Source: Flavobacterium sediminis (GTDB lineage Bacteria > Bacteroidota > Bacteroidia > Flavobacteriales > Flavobacteriaceae). From it: DNA of 64,000 nucleotides. Below the pieces are notes generated by a model that was given only the letters and a program-made list of their open reading frames with translations, searched no databases and was not told where the DNA came from. The translations under genes were made by a program, and so were the position numbers. The stretch spans positions 992,001 to 1,056,000 of the forward strand of contig NZ_CP029463.1 in assembly GCF_003148385.1 (NCBI RefSeq), in the 5' to 3' direction. This document shows positions 9,654 to 18,994 of this stretch, piece by piece; position 1 is the first letter of the stretch, and each line of letters opens with the position of its first letter.

Positions 9654-10721
9654 ATGAAGCACAATATTAAACCGGGCGTTGCAACGGGTGATCAAGTCCA
9701 GGAAATTTTCAACTATGCAAAAGCAAAAGGATTTGCGCTACCTGCAGTAAACGTAGTAGGTTCAAGCACAATTAACGGTGTTTTAGAAACAGCTTCAAAG
9801 CTAAATGCACCTGTAATCATCCAATTCTCAAATGGGGGTGCACAATTCAATGCCGGAAAAGGCTTAAGTAATGAAAATGAAAAATCCGCTATATTAGGAG
9901 CAGTTGCAGGAGCTAAGCATATCCACACCTTAGCTGAAGCTTACGGTACAACCGTTATCTTACACACTGATCACTGCGCTAAAAAATTACTTCCTTGGAT
10001 CGACGGATTACTGGATGCTTCGGAAAAGCACTTTGCCGAAACCGGAAAACCATTATTCAGTTCTCACATGATTGATCTTTCAGAAGAGCCGATTGCAGAA
10101 AATCTTGAAATTTCTAAAAAATATTTAGAAAGAATGAGCAAGATGGGAATGACTCTTGAAATTGAATTAGGAATTACAGGAGGAGAAGAAGATGGTGTTG
10201 ACAATTCTGATGTTGACAGCTCTAAATTATATACACAACCGGAAGAAGTAGCATTCGCTTATGAAGAGCTGATGAAAATTAGTCCTCGATTTACAATTGC
10301 TGCTGCTTTTGGTAACGTTCACGGAGTTTACAAACCCGGAAACGTTAAATTAACTCCAAAAATCTTAAAGAATTCTCAGGAATATGTTCAGAAAAAATTC
10401 GGAACAGAAGAGAATCCGGTTGACTTTGTATTTCACGGTGGTAGTGGCTCAACTTTAGAAGAGATCAGAGAAGCTATCTCTTACGGAGTAATCAAAATGA
10501 ATATTGATACCGATCTACAATTTGCTTATACTGAAGGAATTCGTGACTATGTAACTTCTAAAATCGACTATCTGAGAACACAGATCGGTAACCCTGAAGG
10601 TTCGGATAGCCCGAATAAAAAATATTACGATCCTAGAAAATGGGTTCGTGAAGGCGAAATAACTTTCAACAAACGTTTAGAACAAGCATTTGCAGATTTA
10701 AATAACGTAAACACGTTATAA
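9654..10721 (+). CDS. fbaA: Class II fructose-bisphosphate aldolase
   Basis: Zinc-dependent cleavage of fructose 1,6-bisphosphate to dihydroxyacetone phosphate and glyceraldehyde 3-phosphate in glycolysis and gluconeogenesis. It is 355 aa, the long class IIA form. Metal and substrate residues are visible in VILHTDHCAKK, LEIELGITGGEEDGVDN, AAFGNVHGVYKPGNV, FVFHGGSGS and IKMNIDTDLQFAYTEGIR. A -7-like box TAATTTTG lies at 9620-9627 before the start. A GC hairpin separates it from accD. Confidence 0.97.
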   Translation: MKHNIKPGVATGDQVQEIFNYAKAKGFALPAVNVVGSSTINGVLETASKLNAPVIIQFSNGGAQFNAGKGLSNENEKSAILGAVAGAKHIHTLAEAYGTTVILHTDHCAKKLLPWIDGLLDASEKHFAETGKPLFSSHMIDLSEEPIAENLEISKKYLERMSKMGMTLEIELGITGGEEDGVDNSDVDSSKLYTQPEEVAFAYEELMKISPRFTIAAAFGNVHGVYKPGNVKLTPKILKNSQEYVQKKFGTEENPVDFVFHGGSGSTLEEIREAISYGVIKMNIDTDLQFAYTEGIRDYVTSKIDYLRTQIGNPEGSDSPNKKYYDPRKWVREGEITFNKRLEQAFADLNNVNTL

Positions 10722-10756
10722 AAACACAAAATATTAATCATTAATCGGTCGAGATC

Positions 10757-10778
10757 TTAGCCGGATTTTTCCGGCTAA
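10757..10778. other. GC-rich hairpin between fba and accD
   Basis: A perfect 8-bp stem TTAGCCGG/CCGGCTAA closes a 6-nt loop. There is no T-tract after it, so it is not a typical terminator. It lies 25 bp before the accD ATG and could act in the leader RNA. Confidence 0.35.
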
Positions 10779-10802
10779 TACTCTGACATCTAACTAAAGA
10801 CT

Positions 10803-11657
10803 ATGGCTTGGTTTAAAAGAAAAGAAAAAGGTATACAAACTCCAACGGAAGAAAAAAAGGATGTACCTAAAGGCTTATGGTATAAATCACCAACCGGGAA
10901 AATTGTTGACACAGAAGAATTAGCTAAAAACCTTTGGGTAAGCCCGGAAGATGATTTCCACGTAAGAATCGGTAGTGCTGAATATTTTGAAATTCTTTTT
11001 GACAATAATGAGTTTGAAGAATTAAATCCGAATATGACTTCAAAGGATCCTCTAAAGTTCGTTGACACCAAAAAATATAGCGATCGTTTAAAAGATGTAA
11101 TGGCTAAAACCCATTTAAAAGATGCTGTCAGAACTGCTGTAGGAAAATCTAAAGGTAAAGACATTGTTGTAGCCTGTATGGATTTCGCTTTTATCGGAGG
11201 CTCAATGGGGGCTGTTGTAGGAGAAAAAATAGTACGTGCAATTGACTATTCGATCAAACACAACGTTCCTTTTTTAATGATCTCAAAATCCGGTGGAGCT
11301 CGTATGATGGAGGCAGCACAATCACTGATGCAATTAGCTAAAACCTCTGCTAAATTGGTACAATTAGCAGAAGCTAAAATCCCTTATATCTCATTGTGTA
11401 CAGATCCTACTACAGGTGGTACAACAGCTTCGTATGCAATGTTAGGAGACATTAACATCGGTGAACCCGGAGCTTTGATCGGATTTGCCGGACCTCGCGT
11501 CGTAAAAGACACAACCGGAAAAGATTTGCCGGAAGGCTTCCAAACATCAGAATTCTTATTAGAACACGGATTCCTTGATTTTATTATCCACAGAAAAGAG
11601 CTTAAAAACAAGGTAAATTTATATCTTGACTTAATATTAAATCAGGAAGTCAGATAA
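10803..11657 (+). CDS. accD: Acetyl-CoA carboxylase carboxyltransferase subunit beta
   Basis: Beta half of the carboxyltransferase that moves CO2 from biotin to acetyl-CoA, the first step of fatty acid synthesis. It is 284 aa. The crotonase-like core is clear: [50 protein letters not shown] and [11 protein letters not shown]. The N-terminal zinc ribbon of the E. coli type is not intact: around residues 25-50 the expected CxxC pairs read KSPTGK and VSPED, with no cysteines. The partner subunits accB and accC lie at 24.7-26.7 kb. A strong terminator follows. Confidence 0.95.
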   Translation: MAWFKRKEKGIQTPTEEKKDVPKGLWYKSPTGKIVDTEELAKNLWVSPEDDFHVRIGSAEYFEILFDNNEFEELNPNMTSKDPLKFVDTKKYSDRLKDVMAKTHLKDAVRTAVGKSKGKDIVVACMDFAFIGGSMGAVVGEKIVRAIDYSIKHNVPFLMISKSGGARMMEAAQSLMQLAKTSAKLVQLAEAKIPYISLCTDPTTGGTTASYAMLGDINIGEPGALIGFAGPRVVKDTTGKDLPEGFQTSEFLLEHGFLDFIIHRKELKNKVNLYLDLILNQEVR

Positions 11658-11659
11658 TA

Positions 11660-11688
11660 AAAAAACCGCTCGTTTGAGCGGTTTTTTT
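11660..11688 (+). terminator. Rho-independent terminator after accD
   Basis: Stem AACCGCTC/GAGCGGTT with a GTTT loop, flanked by A and T runs. The same stem sequence recurs after the gene ending at 13,404. Confidence 0.85.
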
Positions 11689-11725
11689 ATTATATTGCAT
11701 TAGCCAATTCTTTAAACTACAGGTT

Positions 11726-12397
11726 ATGAAAAACAAATTCAGCTTAAATATCGACAATCCTTGTTCAGAGGACTTTAATAATTTTTCGTCTACTGCTAAA
11801 GGTGGATTTTGTGATTCCTGTAAAAAAGAAGTTATCGATTTTAGTAAAATGAATTCTGACGAAATCATCCAATACTTTAAAAAAGGTGATGTTATCTGTG
11901 GTAGGTTTAAACCCGATCAATTAAAAGTTTATGAAAAGAATCATCCAAAAAGGAAATATTTAAGTTTTTTTAGCGGAATTGGTTTAGCCTATCTATCTTT
12001 TTTTAATAGCGGAAACATTCAGGCTCAGGAAATAAAATCTCAGGAAGACCCTAACCAGAAACCCATTGAAGAAAGTAAACAGCAACAAGAATACATTACC
12101 GTAAAAGGAACGGTTGTAGATGAATTGGGACCTGTTGCCGGCGCTAATGTTGTTCTTGAAGGAACTGCAATAGGAACAACAACTGACTTTGACGGGAATT
12201 TTGAATTTCCTGAAAAACTTAAAAAAGGAGACGTATTACTTTTTAGTTATGTAGGCCTAGAATCAAAAAAGGTTATCATGGGCAACGAGAATTCCAATTT
12301 ACAGATTGAATTAAACGTTAATATGAGTTCCTGCACTCTTTACATGATGGGAAAAGTTGCTAAAAAAGGGGTATACTCTTCAAAAAAGAAAAAATAA
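11726..12397 (+). CDS. CarboxypepD_reg-like domain protein with N-terminal Cys motif
   Basis: A 223-aa protein of unknown function. The N-terminal 70 residues form a small domain with four spaced cysteines (NPCSEDF, GFCDSCKKEVIDFS, VICGRF) seen at the start of many Bacteroidota proteins. One hydrophobic segment (FFSGIGLAYLSFFNSG, about residues 80-97) suggests a membrane anchor. Residues about 125-190 are a carboxypeptidase-regulatory-like beta sandwich (VKGTVVDELGPVAGANVV, TTTDFDGNFEF), as found at the N-termini of TonB-dependent receptors. It lies 11 bp before the transglutaminase gene and probably shares its transcript. Confidence 0.7.
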   Translation: MKNKFSLNIDNPCSEDFNNFSSTAKGGFCDSCKKEVIDFSKMNSDEIIQYFKKGDVICGRFKPDQLKVYEKNHPKRKYLSFFSGIGLAYLSFFNSGNIQAQEIKSQEDPNQKPIEESKQQQEYITVKGTVVDELGPVAGANVVLEGTAIGTTTDFDGNFEFPEKLKKGDVLLFSYVGLESKKVIMGNENSNLQIELNVNMSSCTLYMMGKVAKKGVYSSKKKK

Positions 12398-12408
12398 GAT
12401 TTCCTTGC

Positions 12409-13404
12409 ATGAAAAGTATCCTCATACTCTTTTTATTTCTTTTCTTTACAACTGCAAATGCTCAAATTTCTGATTTTAATTCAATTGATCTAAAAAAAGC
12501 AGATAATATCGCTAAATTAAACGACGGAGAAAACTTAGAGAACCTTCCTGTCCTTTCGTATAAACTCACACATAAGCTTTCAACTGATATCGAAAAGTTC
12601 AGAGCTATTTTTTATTGGGTATGCCATAACATCTCTGCGGATGATTTCCTAAATTCAAAAGTCATCCAAATGCGAAAAAAATTCCAAAACGACAGTTTAG
12701 CTTATATCGCCTGGAGCAATAAGCATAAGAAAAAGACTTTTAAAAAACTGATCAAGCAAAAAACAACTGCCTGTACCGGTTATGCTTATTTAGTTAAAGA
12801 ATTGTGCTTTTTTGCAAATATTAAATGCGAAATTATTAATGGATACGGAAGAACATCTGATGACAATGTCAAATCTTTAGATCTGGTCAATCATTCATGG
12901 AATGCTGTTCAGGTAAATAACAAATGGTATTTATGCGATGCTACTTGGGCAAGCGGTTATTTAAATGAAAAAGGATATTTCATTAAAGAATATAATGATG
13001 GATATTTCTTAACAGAACCTAATCTATTTGAAAAAAATCATATCCCAGAAGACTCAAAATGGGCTCTCAAAACTAATAGTAAAGAAACAAAAGAAATATT
13101 TCCACTTGTTTACGGAGAAACTTTTAAGTTAAATATTGATCCCATATTGCCCAATGAAATGATCAATAGATTTAAAATAGGAGAAGAAATTGCATTTAGC
13201 TATAAAAGCTCAAATAGTGAATACAAAACATCGCTTGTAGAATTAATAGGATCAAGAGAAATTCCTTTTGAAATTTATAATATTCAAAAAAAAGATGATA
13301 TAACATCATTCGTATATAAATTTAACAAGAAAGGAAACTACGATGTACATCTTAAAATCAACGATTATATAGTTGCAACTTATATCATAAAAATAGTAGA
13401 CTAA
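12409..13404 (+). CDS. Secreted transglutaminase-like protein
   Basis: A 331-aa protein with a signal peptide (ends ...TTANAQ). The transglutaminase/peptidase-like core is at residues about 100-200. It has a complete Cys-His-Asp triad: cysteine in TTACTGYAYLV, histidine in NHSWNAVQV and aspartate in WYLCDATWASGYL. The C-terminal 120 residues are beta-rich and unassigned. Bacterial members act as peptidases or crosslinkers in the envelope, but the substrate here cannot be told. It probably forms a two-gene unit with the preceding carboxypepD_reg-like gene. Confidence 0.8.
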   Translation: MKSILILFLFLFFTTANAQISDFNSIDLKKADNIAKLNDGENLENLPVLSYKLTHKLSTDIEKFRAIFYWVCHNISADDFLNSKVIQMRKKFQNDSLAYIAWSNKHKKKTFKKLIKQKTTACTGYAYLVKELCFFANIKCEIINGYGRTSDDNVKSLDLVNHSWNAVQVNNKWYLCDATWASGYLNEKGYFIKEYNDGYFLTEPNLFEKNHIPEDSKWALKTNSKETKEIFPLVYGETFKLNIDPILPNEMINRFKIGEEIAFSYKSSNSEYKTSLVELIGSREIPFEIYNIQKKDDITSFVYKFNKKGNYDVHLKINDYIVATYIIKIVD

Positions 13405-13412
13405 AATACAAT

Positions 13413-13445
13413 AAAAAAACCGCTCAATGAGCGGTTTTTATTTTT
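13413..13445 (+). terminator. Rho-independent terminator after the transglutaminase gene
   Basis: Stem AACCGCTC/GAGCGGTT with an AAT loop, A-run before and T-run after. Same stem as at 11,660. Confidence 0.85.
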
Positions 13446-13482
13446 AACAATTTTGTAAATAAAGTTATGTCATTACTAGAAA

Positions 13483-13923
13483 TTAATACTTATGACTTAC
13501 ATTAACATCTTGGTAAATTTGCATTAGCACTAATGTGCCTATTACACAAGAAGCAACTCCCTCAAAGAATAGCACTCCACAATATTGTAGAATACTTACT
13601 TTACCCACAAAAAAGAAAGTATTAGATAAAGTGTTTAGATACGTTTCTCCTCCTTTTAAATAGATAAAAATGATAAGGCCAACGATTCCTAAAAAAACAC
13701 CTAAAACTCCAGTAATGAAGCCAGAAAAAAAGTTTTCAAAATAGTCTATTTTACCTTTTAAGTAACTTTCTCTTATGGTTTTACGAATACCGTACAAAAC
13801 GATAAACGCATTTAAAGCTCTTAAGTAATTTTTACTTGCTAAACCTAAAAAATCCATTGCTAGGAAAAACAAGGCAATTCCTATAAAAATTAGAACTGCA
13901 TTTTTTAAAACCGAATTATTCAT
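13483..13923 (-). CDS. DUF4199-like integral membrane protein
   Basis: A 146-aa protein from the ATG at 13,923; an ATG three codons earlier is also possible. Four hydrophobic helices are visible (NAVLIFIGIALFFLAMDFL; ALNAFIVLYGIRKTI; GFITGVLGVFLGIVGLIIFI; CGVLFFEGVASCVIGTLVLM). Order and pattern match the DUF4199 family of Bacteroidota membrane proteins, including the IRESYLKGKIDYFENFFSG loop. Function is unknown. It is monocistronic and convergent with the transglutaminase gene. Confidence 0.65.
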   Translation of the reverse strand: MNNSVLKNAVLIFIGIALFFLAMDFLGLASKNYLRALNAFIVLYGIRKTIRESYLKGKIDYFENFFSGFITGVLGVFLGIVGLIIFIYLKGGETYLNTLSNTFFFVGKVSILQYCGVLFFEGVASCVIGTLVLMQIYQDVNVSHKY

Positions 13924-14041
13924 GACTAACAAAATTTAAACTATAAAGTTACAAAATATCAATATAAAACACTGATAATCAATACATAAAATTACGTTAA
14001 ATTAAAATTAGCATCTCTATTTGACTAAAAAATATTTCCTC

Positions 14042-14085
14042 ACAAAAAATAAAAAGCTAAAGCCAACTTTAAAAGTTGGCTTTAG
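14042..14085 (-). terminator. Terminator of the AIM24-family gene (minus strand)
   Basis: A 13-bp stem CTAAAGCCAACTT/AAGTTGGCTTTAG followed, on the minus strand, by a T-rich tail. Confidence 0.75.
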
Positions 14086-14104
14086 TATGTTATATTAATT
14101 ATAA

Positions 14105-14905
14105 TTAAAAACTATTATCTCCATCTAAAAGGTTTCCTAAACCTCCCAATAAACTTCCTTCGCCTTTATCTTTCCCTCCCATTTGAGGTGCAGCCTGGAT
14201 TACTCTGTCTGCCAATCTACTAAATGGTAAAGACTGGATATAAGCCACTCCGGGACCTCGTAAGGTAGCATAAAACATTCCTTCGCCTCCGAAAATAGTA
14301 TTCTTGATCCCTCCTATAAATTCAATATCGTAGTGTACATCTTTTGTAAAGCCTACAATACAACCTGTATCTACTTTTAAAACTTCTCCGGGTTGTAATT
14401 CTTTTCTTGCTAGCGTTCCTCCGGCATGAACAAATGCCATTCCGTCTCCTTCCAGCTTCTGCATAATGAATCCTTCACCTCCGAACAAACCTCGACCTAA
14501 TTTCTTTGAAAATTCAATTCCTACTGAAACTCCTTTGGCAGCACATAAAAAAGCATCTTTCTGACATATAAATCTACCACCGTATTTTTGTAGATCTATC
14601 GGAACTATTTTACCGGGATATGGCGATGCAAAAGAAACCTTCTTCTTACCGAAATCCACATTTTGGTAAGCCGTCATGAATAAACTTTCACCTGTTAAAA
14701 CACGTTTCCCGGCAGACAACAATTTTCCGAAGATCCCGCTTGTTTGATTGCTTCCGTCACCGAAAATAGTTTCCATTTTAATACCATTATCCATCATCAT
14801 AAAACTTCCGGCCTCAGCAACTACAACTTCTTGCGGATCCAGTTCTATTTCAACATATTGCATTTCTTCACCATAAATATGGTAGTCAATTTCGTGTGCA
14901 GTCAT
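14105..14905 (-). CDS. AIM24/TIGR00266-family protein
   Basis: A 266-aa all-beta protein of the AIM24 family. It has the typical opening [22 protein letters not shown] and many glycine turns ([49 protein letters not shown]). It ends in a Gly-rich tail ([13 protein letters not shown]). Members are widespread and mostly uncharacterised; the fungal homologue is a mitochondrial inner-membrane protein. No catalytic residues can be named. It is transcribed apart from the mtgA operon upstream. Confidence 0.8.
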   Translation of the reverse strand: MTAHEIDYHIYGEEMQYVEIELDPQEVVVAEAGSFMMMDNGIKMETIFGDGSNQTSGIFGKLLSAGKRVLTGESLFMTAYQNVDFGKKKVSFASPYPGKIVPIDLQKYGGRFICQKDAFLCAAKGVSVGIEFSKKLGRGLFGGEGFIMQKLEGDGMAFVHAGGTLARKELQPGEVLKVDTGCIVGFTKDVHYDIEFIGGIKNTIFGGEGMFYATLRGPGVAYIQSLPFSRLADRVIQAAPQMGGKDKGEGSLLGGLGNLLDGDNSF

Positions 14906-14959
14906 AATTTATATTTTTGATTGATTAGTCGAAAAACAGCGTTTTTTGTTACTGAAAAA

Positions 14960-15697
14960 CTAATACTCCAACTTCACATAGCCAATATAACGGCTAATTG
15001 TTTTCTTACGACGATTAATATAAGGCGTTGAATTTACAGGTTTATATCTTCGAGGATTAGGCAAAATAGCCGCTATCCCTGCCGCTTCATAACGCGATAA
15101 ATTCCGGGCTTCTTTATGATACCAATGTCTGGAAGCGGCTTCTGCACCATACACTCCGTCTCCCATCTCTATACTATTCAGATAGACTTCCATAATGCGC
15201 TCTTTACTCCACAACAACTCGATCAAAACCGTAAAATAAGCTTCAAATCCTTTTCGAACATAACTACGACCCGGCCATAAAAACACATTTTTGGCTGTTT
15301 GCTGTGAAATTGTACTCCCTCCTTTTATTTTTTTTCCTTTCTGATTGCCTTCAAAAGCTTTTTGCATAGCTGTAAAATCAAAACCATTATGCTCTAAAAA
15401 ATGGCCGTCTTCACTGGCTATAACTGCTTTTTGTAAATTTGGTGAAATGTATTCTATTGCCACCCAATGATGTGAACAGGTCATTTCTTTCCCGACATTT
15501 TTTTGCTCAATTGCTCTGATAGCCATTAAAGGAGTATAAGGAACCGGAACGAACTTATACAACAACACCCAGAAAATACAGATCCCATTAAACCAAAGAA
15601 TGAACTTCAGTACAAAACGAAGTAATTTTTGCTTAAAAGTTCTTTTTACCGGTTTTTTAGCCGGTTTCTTTTTGGTAGTTGTCTTCTTTGCTGTCAT
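14960..15697 (-). CDS. mtgA: Monofunctional biosynthetic peptidoglycan transglycosylase
   Basis: GT51 enzyme that polymerises lipid II into glycan strands at the outer face of the inner membrane. It is 245 aa. A basic N-terminus (KKTTTKKKPAKKPVKR) precedes one membrane helix (FVLKFILWFNGICIFWVLLY). GT51 motifs are ASEDGHFLEHNGFD (catalytic Glu), GGSTISQQTAKNVFL, RKGFEAYFTVLIELLWSKERIMEVYLN and GDGVYGAEAASRHWY. There is no transpeptidase domain. Its start directly follows the stop of the oxidoreductase gene, so translation is coupled within a four-gene operon. Confidence 0.94.
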   Translation of the reverse strand: MTAKKTTTKKKPAKKPVKRTFKQKLLRFVLKFILWFNGICIFWVLLYKFVPVPYTPLMAIRAIEQKNVGKEMTCSHHWVAIEYISPNLQKAVIASEDGHFLEHNGFDFTAMQKAFEGNQKGKKIKGGSTISQQTAKNVFLWPGRSYVRKGFEAYFTVLIELLWSKERIMEVYLNSIEMGDGVYGAEAASRHWYHKEARNLSRYEAAGIAAILPNPRRYKPVNSTPYINRRKKTISRYIGYVKLEY

Positions 15698-16813
15698 TTA
15701 TAGTAAATCCGCTAATTCTTTTCCTGTTAAACCTCCTATTGCTACTCCCATTCCGCCTAAACGAACACCACAGGCCACATTATCAGAAAGTTGTTTTACA
15801 ATCGGTCTTTTATGATTTCCTACTCCCATTATTCCGCTCCAACGGTGTTCAATTTCAAAATCAAATTGCGGCAAAATTACACTTTTAAGTAATTGTTCTA
15901 ACTGTTCCTGAATAATTTTTGTTTGCCCTAAATGAGTTGTAGTTTCACCTTCAAAATCAAGGTTCCTTCCGCCACCAAAAAGAATTCTGTTCTCAATATT
16001 TCGGAAATAGTAATACCCTCTGTCTAGATGAAAAGTCCCCTTGACCGAAAGGCCTTCTATAGGCTTTGTTACCAATACCTGAGCCCGGGCCGGCTTGATA
16101 TCCCCTTTCATCAATTCAGAAGCAAATCCGTTAGTAGCCAATAATAGTTTGTTGGTATAAAAAGAGATACCATTGGTAACGACCTCTACTTTAGCACCCG
16201 AATCATGGAAAGTAGTAACATTTTGTTGATTCAGAATTAAAATATCATTTGCTATTGCTTTTTTTAACAAAGCCTGCATCATGTTTCCGGTATCGATCTG
16301 ACCTTCAAAAGAATTATACAGCAAATAATTAAAAATGTTTTGAAAACCAAAGACATTGCTTTTTTTAATAAAAACTTTCTCTTTAAAAATCGGACTTAAA
16401 ATTTGGTTGACTAATGAAAGCTGATTTACACATTCATCAAAAAAAGCTTCATCCTGCTGTAAAAACAACTCATAACCTCCATATTGTCTGAAATCTAAAA
16501 TCTTATCTCCTAAATTCTTACGAAGCAATTGTAATCCATTCCATCTTTTTTCTACCAAAGAAACTACTTCATCTTCCGTATGTGTTTTTAAATCATCTAA
16601 AATTTCGGAAAGACTTCCAAAACAGGCAAAACCTGCATTTTTTGTACTGGCTCCCTGAGGTAATATTCCTTTTTCTAAGACCAATATCTTAGCTTTCGGA
16701 AAGCGTTGTTTTAATTCTATCGCACAATGCAATCCTACTATTCCACTTCCTACAATAGTAAAATCTACATTCGTAAACCAGTTTTTCAACTCCCAGTAAC
16801 TTAATGGTATCAT
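15698..16813 (-). CDS. FAD-dependent oxidoreductase (DAO family)
   Basis: A 371-aa flavoenzyme. The FAD-binding Rossmann motif near the N-terminus is TIVGSGIVGLHCAIELKQRF, followed by VLEKGILPQGASTKNAGFACFG. The C-terminal part (HRWSGIMGVGNHKRPIV, GVRLGGMGVAIGGLTGKELADLL) closes the DAO/glycine-oxidase-like fold. The substrate, an amino acid or amine, cannot be assigned. It overlaps the dedA stop by 4 nt (ATGA) and abuts mtgA. Confidence 0.82.
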   Translation of the reverse strand: MIPLSYWELKNWFTNVDFTIVGSGIVGLHCAIELKQRFPKAKILVLEKGILPQGASTKNAGFACFGSLSEILDDLKTHTEDEVVSLVEKRWNGLQLLRKNLGDKILDFRQYGGYELFLQQDEAFFDECVNQLSLVNQILSPIFKEKVFIKKSNVFGFQNIFNYLLYNSFEGQIDTGNMMQALLKKAIANDILILNQQNVTTFHDSGAKVEVVTNGISFYTNKLLLATNGFASELMKGDIKPARAQVLVTKPIEGLSVKGTFHLDRGYYYFRNIENRILFGGGRNLDFEGETTTHLGQTKIIQEQLEQLLKSVILPQFDFEIEHRWSGIMGVGNHKRPIVKQLSDNVACGVRLGGMGVAIGGLTGKELADLL

Positions 16814-17499
16814 TCCTTTTTAGATTTGTTTTTAGCCGACTTTATTGCTTTCATTACTAAAGGAAAAGTAGTTACAGCAATAAGGATAAAAATAATCTTT
16901 TCAATATGTTTTTTTAAGTCCAGATCAAACTCTTCTAAGAACAAACCATAGAGATAATGTCCCGCAAAAACTAAAATAAACGACCACATAACAGAACTCA
17001 ATACATTATAAAACATGAAGCGTGTTTTTTTCATGTGAACAATTCCGGCAATGATCGGGACAAAGGTTCTTATGATAGGTAAAAAACGAGCAAAAATAAT
17101 AGCTTTCCCTCCATGTCTTTCAAAAAATATCTGTGATTCGTGCAAGTATCTTTTCTTAAAGAAAAAACTATCCTCTCTTTGGTATAAAAATTGTCCGCTA
17201 CGCGCTCCGAACCAATAACCGAATATGTTTCCCAAAGTAGCTGCCGCAGCAATCAACAAACCTAAAATTGTAACGTTAGAAAAATCACCCGGTATATAGA
17301 AAAAAGTCTCCACTAATTCTCTGGAGTAGATTCCGGATAGAAACAACAAGCTGTCTCCGGGCAGGAAAAAACCGGCAAATAACCCTGTTTCGGCAAACAC
17401 AATAAATAAAACCATATAGATACCGACAGGAACCCCACCGATTTCCATTGTGATGTAAAACTCAGGATTAAATAATTTCGTCCAGTGAAAATCTTCCAT
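16810..17499 (-). CDS. DedA-family membrane protein
   Basis: A 229-aa inner-membrane protein of the DedA/SNARE-associated superfamily, thought to work in lipid (undecaprenyl-phosphate) flipping and envelope homeostasis. Signatures are VFAETGLFAGFFLPGDSLLFLSG, NIFGYWFGARSGQFLY, GGKAIIFARFLPIIRTFVPIIAGIVHM and a final helix with a lysine-rich tail. It lies between the symporter (1-nt gap) and the oxidoreductase (4-nt overlap). Confidence 0.92.
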   Translation of the reverse strand: MEDFHWTKLFNPEFYITMEIGGVPVGIYMVLFIVFAETGLFAGFFLPGDSLLFLSGIYSRELVETFFYIPGDFSNVTILGLLIAAAATLGNIFGYWFGARSGQFLYQREDSFFFKKRYLHESQIFFERHGGKAIIFARFLPIIRTFVPIIAGIVHMKKTRFMFYNVLSSVMWSFILVFAGHYLYGLFLEEFDLDLKKHIEKIIFILIAVTTFPLVMKAIKSAKNKSKKE

Positions 17500-17500
17500 A

Positions 17501-18762
17501 TTACGCTAATTTATCTACTGATTTTGCCACAACCATTGAAACTGCTGCATCTCCGGTTACATTTACTGTGGTTCTGCACATATCCAGAGGTCTGTCAATG
17601 GCAAAAATCAAGGCTAATCCTGCTTCGGGTATTCCTGCTTGTGCCAAAACAATTACCAACATTACCATACCTGCACCCGGAACTGCTGCACTTCCTATAG
17701 AAGCCAAAGTTGCTGTTGTAATAATTCCTAACTGAACTCCCAAACTTAAATCCATACCGAAAGCCTGTGCGATAAAGACAGCCGCTATGGCCTGATATAA
17801 ACTGGTTCCGTCCATATTAATAGTAGCCCCTATCGGTAATACAAAACTGGCTACTTCATCATCTACGCCTAAATTATCGACTACTCGTTCCATCGTAACC
17901 GGTAAAGTTGCCGCACTTGAACTTGTTGAAAAGGCTAATAATTGAGCCGGAGATATACCATTAAAGAAGAACTTCGGAGATTTTCTTGCCAATACTTTCA
18001 CTAAAAACATATAAACCAATATCATTATCCCCAATCCTATCAGCACTGTTATCCCATACATCCCCAAAGCTTTAAACAGATCAAAGCTAGGCGATTCAGC
18101 CACTAATGATGCTAAAAGTGCAAAAACACCAAACGGAGCAGCTAACATGATAATATCTATCATTTTCAAGATCACTTCATTAAATCCGTCAAAAAAAGCT
18201 TTGACCGGAGCAGCCTGATCTTGTGGAATAAGGATTAAGGCAATCCCGAAAAAGACTGCAAAAAAGATCACTTGTAACATATTACCGTTATCTGAAGCCG
18301 CCTTCATGATATTACTTGGCACCATATCTTCTAAAGCCTGTAGAGGTCCTGTTTCGCTCTGCTCTTCAGCCGCCATGATCTTAGAGTTAGCATCACTGGC
18401 ATAGTTTCCGACCAATTCAGTACGTGTTTCTTTGGAAATATAACTTCCCGGCTTTATTATGTTTACAACAACTAAACCGATCGAAACTGCTAAAACAGTA
18501 GTCAGCACATACATCCCTATAGTTCTCCCTCCCATTCTGGATAGTTTCGATATATCTTTTAAATCGGAAACTCCTTTTATCAAAGATGCTAAAATCAAGG
18601 GAACGGCTATCAGTTTAAGCAGGTTAATAAAAATATTACCGAAGGGTTTAATCCAATCCACAATAATTTCTTTCCCCCAACTAAATTGTATCAAAACAAC
18701 AGCAAAAAGTACCCCAGAAACATCCCTAAAAGTATTTGCCAATGTAATGCCAGTTTCCTCAT
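17501..18762 (-). CDS. Dicarboxylate/amino acid:cation symporter, frameshifted near its start
   Basis: DAACS-family (GltP/DctA-like) inner-membrane symporter. Core motifs are intact: AFSTSSSAATLPVTMERV (serine-rich hairpin), GATINMDGTSLYQ and DRPLDMCRTTVNVTGDA. An ATG at 18,762 opens a good N-terminus (MRKLALHWQILLGMFLG), but that frame stops after 19 codons. The remaining frame continues VLFAVVLIQFSWG. Adding one G to the G4 run at 18,712-18,715 joins them into a normal 420-aa protein. Read without repair, only a 413-aa form with an unnatural start (18,742) is possible. It heads the operon symporter-dedA-oxidoreductase-mtgA. A sequencing error is likelier than true loss. Confidence 0.85.
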
Positions 18763-18897
18763 AACAGCTAATTAATATATTAAGCTGTGAAAATACGGAT
18801 ATTTTTTCAAATCACACCCCAATACTCTCTCTCTAATTACCTCAAATTCTAACAAAATTCATTTCTTAAATGTAATAAATACAGCTATTTTTTATCG

Positions 18898-18918
18898 TTT
18901 TGTTATATTTTAACAAAA
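18898..18918. repeat. Small inverted repeat upstream of the secreted protease
   Basis: 8-bp arms TTTTGTTA/TAACAAAA around a 5-nt spacer in the 232-bp AT-rich gap between the symporter and the protease. It could be an operator. A -7-like TACATTTG lies downstream at 18,958-18,965. Confidence 0.3.
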
Positions 18919-18994
18919 TATACAGAAAAACTGTAACTATTTTAACATTAGAATAAATACATTTGATTTGATAATTAACCTTAACTATTTTTTT

